From Candidatus Borrarchaeum yapensis (GTDB lineage: Archaea; Asgardarchaeota; Sifarchaeia; Borrarchaeales; Borrarchaeaceae), in contig JAEOSF010000034.1 in assembly GCA_016840515.1 (NCBI GenBank), forward strand, positions 1 through 38,956: a stretch of DNA of 38,956 bases, in the 5' to 3' direction. A program made the translations under genes and the position numbers. Shown here piece by piece: positions 35,373 to 38,956 of this stretch (position 1 is the stretch's first letter; each line of letters begins with the position of its first letter). The notes under the pieces were generated by a model that searched no databases, had not been told where the DNA came from, and saw only the letters and a list, made by a program, of their open reading frames with translations.

Positions 35373-35576
35373 ATGACTATCCATAAGATCATTGAGCTTG
35401 TTGGTCGTTCTCCAACGAGTTGGGAAGATGCAGTGCAAAATGCAGTAGCTGAAGCATCTAAAACTATTCGAAATATCGTTCGTGTTTCATGTGAGGAATT
35501 CGATGTCAAGATGGAAAATGATAAGATTGTCGCCTACCGAGTAAGAGTAAAACTCATTTTTGAAGTTGAACGTTAA
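35373..35576 (+). CDS. Dodecin
   Basis: 67 residues, matching the dodecin family along its whole length: HKIIELVGRSPTSWEDAVQNAVAEASKTIRNI is the strand-helix part, with the flavin-stacking tryptophan in TSWED, and RVSCEEFDVKMENDKIVAYRVRVKLIFEVE the antiparallel sheet. Dodecins form hollow 12-mers that store riboflavin or FMN. The start is set by GAGGG eight bases before the ATG at 35373. The flavin-using genes at 11217-12366 are potential clients. It stands as its own unit, divergent from the M42 gene. Confidence 0.93.
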   Translation: MTIHKIIELVGRSPTSWEDAVQNAVAEASKTIRNIVRVSCEEFDVKMENDKIVAYRVRVKLIFEVER

Positions 35577-35724
35577 ACAGTGAAACCGAGCACATAGCGG
35601 TTATATCATTCCTCATATTTTTTTCAATTCTTGAATGCCAGCATAAATTTTATAATATATAACTTAAATTCAGTGAACGTAACTGATTTTATTCCTTATT
35701 AAACCTGATTAACAGTTGATTAAA

Positions 35725-36879
35725 ATGAGACAACCAGCATCACGGATGAAATATATATCGCCTTCTTTGATTCGACGATTATTTGATTTAGCACAAGGAG
35801 TTGAAGACATTATCTCGCTTGGGATTGGCGAGCCTGATTTTAACACTCCAGAACATATCAAAGAAGCTGCGAAGCAATCTTTAGATGAAAATTTTACACA
35901 CTATAGTCCCGTTCCCGGAATATTAGAATTGAGACAAGCGATCTCGAACTATCTTAACGCTGAATATGGTCTTGATTACAAACCTGAATCTGAGATTGTT
36001 CTTACATGTGGAGCGACAGAAGCACTTCATGATATAATGCTCGCATACGTGAATCCAGGTGATGAGGTACTTGTTCCCGATCCGGGGTTTTTAGGATATC
36101 CTGAATATGTTAGAATGGCAGCTGGAAAGCCCGTTTGGTATCCTTGTCCAGAAGAAAATGGCTTTCAACCAGATTTGGATGCATTAACTGAACTGGTTAC
36201 CAAAAAAACGGTTATGATTCTGATAAATAGTCCCTGCAATCCAACTGGTGCTGTATTTGAAAGAAAAACACTTGAAGGTATTGCAGAAATCGCAATAGAC
36301 AATGATCTTTTCATTGTTTCAGATGAAGTCTACGAAAAATTTATTTACGAAAGCGAACACGTACCAATATCTACATTAGGCGTAGCAGACCGCACAATAC
36401 TTGTCAATGGTTTCAGCAAAACATTCTCAATGACGGGGTGGAGGCTTGGGTATATTTGCGGCGATGCAGAAGTCATCAACGCTGTTAATATAGCGCATAT
36501 GTTCACAACAGTAACAACGCCGAGTTTTGCTCAAAAAGCAGCATTGACTGCTTTAAAAGGACCAAAAGAAAGCATAAAGGAAATGAGAGCTGAATATAAG
36601 TGGCGTAGAGACTTTTTTGTAAACGAATTGAATAAGATAGATAACATCTCCTGTATAATTCCAAACGGAGCATTTTACGCATTTCCTAACATTTCTGCCT
36701 TTGGAAAAACATCCGTAGAGTTTTCAGAATATCTAATCGAAAAAGCAAAAGTTGTTACAGTACCAGGAAATGCTTTTGGCAGCAATATAGGTGAAGGTCA
36801 CGTCCGTATGTCGTATGCATGCACAAGAGAAAACTTAAAAGAGGCAATAAGCAGAATAAGAGAAACTGTTGCAGTATAA
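35725..36879 (+). CDS. Class I/II aminotransferase (AspB-like)
   Basis: 384 residues, fold type I PLP enzyme. DIISLGIGEPDFNTPEHI is the substrate-binding N-terminus, SPCNPTGAV holds the conserved Asn-Pro, IVSDEVYEKF the Asp and Tyr that touch PLP, NGFSKTFSMTGWRLGY the PLP lysine, and VRMSYA the Arg that binds the carboxylate. Probably an aspartate or aromatic amino-acid aminotransferase; the donor is not predictable. The ATG at 35725 has no SD. TATA-like TTATAATATATAA lies near 35650-35662, so a leader of about 40 bases is likely. Confidence 0.93.
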   Translation: MRQPASRMKYISPSLIRRLFDLAQGVEDIISLGIGEPDFNTPEHIKEAAKQSLDENFTHYSPVPGILELRQAISNYLNAEYGLDYKPESEIVLTCGATEALHDIMLAYVNPGDEVLVPDPGFLGYPEYVRMAAGKPVWYPCPEENGFQPDLDALTELVTKKTVMILINSPCNPTGAVFERKTLEGIAEIAIDNDLFIVSDEVYEKFIYESEHVPISTLGVADRTILVNGFSKTFSMTGWRLGYICGDAEVINAVNIAHMFTTVTTPSFAQKAALTALKGPKESIKEMRAEYKWRRDFFVNELNKIDNISCIIPNGAFYAFPNISAFGKTSVEFSEYLIEKAKVVTVPGNAFGSNIGEGHVRMSYACTRENLKEAISRIRETVAV

Positions 36880-36920
36880 AGAAGATTTCTACTCCACCTC
36901 CCATATTTTCTATGCAATCT

Positions 36921-36943
36921 CATAAATTGTAGAGTTATCAATA
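36921..36943 (-). repeat. 23-bp exact repeat of the 33022 promoter element (inverted)
   Basis: Identical over 23 bases to 33022-33044 on the opposite strand, containing GTAGAGTTATCAATA. It lies 41 bases after the aminotransferase stop and about 200 before the winged-helix gene, with no TATA box beside it. Confidence 0.6.
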
Positions 36944-37123
36944 AGGATCAATTCCTTAATCCTAAGCGGTGTTGCGTTGCCCATATATATTCTCGTTTGA
37001 AAATTTCTTTTTTAATGGCTGTTATGCATACTTTGTATATTAAAGGTTTTTTTAGCATGAGATTTTACTTTTACTGACCTCTCTCTGCAATGCTTAAAAA
37101 CATGGGTATCTTTTAATTTATTG

Positions 37124-37420
37124 GTGATAAAAATAGTTGAAAAAGAAATAATCTCGACAATTCCCAAGGATCGTGTCGAAACAAAATTTGTCGAAGATGA
37201 AAGTGATTTAGAATTATCACTGGATGAGTATTTGTTTGACCTTCTCGTACACTATGGTCCTTTGACACGTGGAGAAATTGTAAAACTCACAAAATTGCCT
37301 CGTACAACAATATATGATCACTTGATCAAACTCATTCTCAAAGACCGAGTGATACGTTTTAGTAAACTTGGTAAAAAGCCAGGAAGACCTAAAGTGTATT
37401 TTAAAGCTATAATTCCATAA
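37124..37420 (+). CDS. Winged-helix transcription regulator
   Basis: About 95-99 residues. DEYLFDLLVHYGPLTRGEIVKLTKLPRTTIYDHLIKLILKDRVIRFS is a clear winged helix-turn-helix, and GKKPGRPKVYFKAI is a basic wing ending in the strand seen in archaeal ArsR/MarR-like and TrmB-type regulators. The N-terminal 35 residues are acidic and probably disordered. The coordinate uses the GTG at 37124, but this lies inside GGTGA, and five bases on is ATA (37133), which would give a (M)VEKEIIS start. A leaderless GTG remains possible. It could be the factor that binds the 23-bp element upstream at 36921; that is inference. Confidence 0.75.
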   Translation: MIKIVEKEIISTIPKDRVETKFVEDESDLELSLDEYLFDLLVHYGPLTRGEIVKLTKLPRTTIYDHLIKLILKDRVIRFSKLGKKPGRPKVYFKAIIP

Positions 37421-37650
37421 AGGATTAGCACATACTTTTCTTTATTTTTGAGTTATAGAGCCTTTCACAGCCTACAGCATTGAATCTGGACTCTAATCCA
37501 GCCTTCTCTTTCCAATAAATCCAGAAAAATAATTATTGTTTTCTTAATTTCGGTGAAATATGTTGCTCAAGATATTGTCGATTATAGTCAATAAGTGAAA
37601 AAAGTAAAAAGGCTGAAAGTTCCTTAATGTGCGTTAAAGGTGAAATCTAA

Positions 37651-38802
37651 ATGACTATATCTTCAGATGAACTTTCGATAAATGAACAAGAAATTATCAG
37701 TTTAGCTCAAGAGTTAGTAAAAATTCCTAGCGAAAATCAACCTGGTAATGAAAAAGCAATCGGAGAATACATAGCTACTTGGCTAAAAAATAAAGGTCTT
37801 CCTGCTCAATTACAAGAAGTTGAAAAAGATCGTTTTAATGTAATAAGTTCGATAAAAGGAGAAGGACCTGCACTACTTTTATGCGGACATATGGACACAG
37901 TTCCAGTCCCAAATCCAGAAGAATGGACATTTGATCCTTTTTCAGGAGAAATAGAAGACGGGTATCTCTTTGGTCGTGGTGCATTGGATATGAAAGGAAG
38001 TTTAGCTTGCATGCTCACGGCATTTGTTGCTCTCAAGGAGGTAGAAGAAGAACTTTCCCAAGATGTTGTCTTTTTAGCGACAGTAGACGAAGAAGTTGCG
38101 ACTAAAGGTGCAAAAAAAGCAATGGAATCTTCTGATATTAGAAGAGTAAAGCAAGGCATTATCGCTGAGCCTACTGACCTTAACCCTGTAATCGTTCAAA
38201 AGGGTCACTGTTGGCTAAAAATAAAAACTCGTGGAGTTGCGGCTCATGGTGCGATTCCTGAACGTGGTGTGAATGCAATAATGAAAATGTATCCTGTACT
38301 TTCACGAATTCAGGAGTTGGATTTCGGCAAGGGTGACCATCCACTCGTTAGTGGAACAACAGTCAATATCGGATTAATAAACGGCGGCGTCAAAATAAAC
38401 ATGGTGCCAGATTCGTGTGAAACATCACTTGACTTCAGATTTCCTCCAGGAGTTGCTTCCGAATCTATCCTTGGTAAAATAACCACACTTCTAGAAGAAC
38501 TAAAAGCTGAGGACAAAGAATTAGATGCAAAGATTGAAGTAATTAAATGCAGTGACCCTGTTGAAGTTGAAAGAGACGCACCGATAGTAACGCTATTACT
38601 CAAGGCTATGGATAAGGTGCTTGGAAGCCATAGTGAACCGATTGGTGTACCTTATTATACTGATGCATCCGCTTTAAGAGGCATTCCTCTTGTGCTTTTA
38701 GGTCCAGGAGAGCCAGGATATGCTCATCAAAAAGATGAAAGAATTAAAATAAGCAGTATGCTTCCTGCAGCAAAGATTTATGCGATGCTTCCCTTATTAT
38801 AA
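37651..38802 (+). CDS. M20-family metallopeptidase/deacylase (ArgE/DapE-like)
   Basis: 383 residues. LLLCGHMDTVPVP gives the first zinc His and Asp, GRGALDMKGS the bridging Asp, ATVDEEVATKGAK the catalytic Glu and zinc ligand, AEPTDL the next acidic ligand, and GPGEPGYAHQKDE the last His. The lid domain with GVAAHGAIPERGVNAI is intact. It belongs with acetylornithine deacetylase, succinyl-diaminopimelate desuccinylase and related carboxypeptidases; the exact substrate is open, and no arginine or lysine pathway genes are nearby except the aminotransferase. GGTGA lies seven bases before the ATG. Confidence 0.92.
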   Translation: MTISSDELSINEQEIISLAQELVKIPSENQPGNEKAIGEYIATWLKNKGLPAQLQEVEKDRFNVISSIKGEGPALLLCGHMDTVPVPNPEEWTFDPFSGEIEDGYLFGRGALDMKGSLACMLTAFVALKEVEEELSQDVVFLATVDEEVATKGAKKAMESSDIRRVKQGIIAEPTDLNPVIVQKGHCWLKIKTRGVAAHGAIPERGVNAIMKMYPVLSRIQELDFGKGDHPLVSGTTVNIGLINGGVKINMVPDSCETSLDFRFPPGVASESILGKITTLLEELKAEDKELDAKIEVIKCSDPVEVERDAPIVTLLLKAMDKVLGSHSEPIGVPYYTDASALRGIPLVLLGPGEPGYAHQKDERIKISSMLPAAKIYAMLPLL

Positions 38803-38831
38803 CTTTTTATCATTTATTTTTTGATGTTTAC

Positions 38832-38956
38832 AGTGACCCAGCAAGAAAACACCAGCGCTTTTGCGTGGTGACGAATTGCGTTGTGTTTATATAGTCCTTT
38901 GTCAAAAGAAGTTTAATACCTATAGTGCGTAGGGAATTCACGCCTGTGGAGATAAG
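38832..38956 (+). mobile_element. Left end of a second IS200/IS605-like element (continues past window)
   Basis: After TTAC at 38828-38831 comes AGTGACCCA, then GCAA (38841-38844), a hairpin CACCA-g-CGC-TTTT-GCG-TGGTG, and ACGAATTGC closing with TTGC (38876-38879). This is the same layout as the left end at 19499, down to AGT after the TTAC target. Downstream lie a TATA-like TTTATATAG and, at the window's edge, GGAGATAAG, a likely SD. A transposase or TnpB gene is therefore expected just outside the window. Confidence 0.5.

Noticed and set aside
35716..35724. TTG start three codons upstream of the aminotransferase ATG
   Set aside because: No SD supports it, and the protein family begins close to the ATG at 35725.
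38832..38956. Promoter and leader of an rRNA or tRNA operon at the right edge
   Set aside because: The TATA box is real-looking, but the GCAA-hairpin-ATTGC structure before it fits an IS200/IS605 end better, and no rRNA or tRNA sequence is seen.
1..38956. tRNA, rRNA genes and CRISPR arrays
   Set aside because: Intergenic regions were read for T-loop GGTTCRA patterns, rRNA signatures and regular direct repeats; none was convincing.

Overview
This window is archaeal chromosomal DNA, visibly AT-rich. The evidence is an Orc1/Cdc6 initiator, a TrmB-family regulator, an FmdE-domain protein, a membrane-anchored HerA-type ATPase, an M42 aminopeptidase, archaeal TATA boxes ahead of many genes, and a mixture of leaderless starts and starts with a GGTGA-type Shine-Dalgarno (SD). 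I cannot place it below domain level. A possible longin-like protein and some bacterial-type genes (AcnA, dodecin, P-type H+-ATPase) would fit an Asgard or other mesophilic archaeon, but that is a guess.

Layout. 1-4118: the start of a secreted protein running off the left edge, a 750-bp AT-rich gap (possible origin), then cdc6, a small winged-helix gene and a 437-aa unknown. 4141-8292: a membrane HerA/VirB4-like ATPase translationally coupled to an 86-aa protein, then a small membrane protein and a 61-aa type IV pilin-like protein on the other strand. 8350-16118 (all minus): aconitase, an iron-sulfur flavoprotein, a flavin reductase, an SDR, a polytopic membrane protein, a strong nested hairpin, and an FmdE/DUF2225 pair. 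16388-21986: carbohydrate genes, namely a YHS-glucan phosphorylase fusion, a GT4 glycogen-synthase-like enzyme, a phosphoglucomutase and a histidine phosphatase. A 267-bp non-autonomous IS200/IS605-like element sits directly in front of the GT4 gene. 22116-30346: a hypothetical protein, a P-type H+-ATPase, a TauE transporter, TrmB, an orphan DUF1116 protein and a repeated zinc-finger protein. 30497-31504: a decayed ABC exporter. 31488-38802: a CPA2 antiporter, a small helical protein, a HEAT protein, an M42 peptidase, dodecin, an aminotransferase, a winged-helix protein and an M20 peptidase. The window ends inside the left end of a second IS200/IS605-like element.

Three signals cut across the genes. 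(1) A 22-bp palindrome, half-site GTKACTGTTA, occurs at four promoters: phosphoglucomutase, the hypothetical at 22116, the TrmB/DUF1116 gap and the zinc-finger gene. At three of them it lies 4-6 nt upstream of an ATATAA box, the place expected for an activator. It has no name that I know and may define a sugar-related regulon, perhaps of the TrmB protein encoded inside it. (2) Several genes share a GGTGA-N5-start arrangement. Applied consistently, this points to ATA start codons in at least two genes, and the HEAT gene has no other good start. (3) A 23-bp exact sequence is shared, inverted, by the promoter at 33022 and the gap at 36921.
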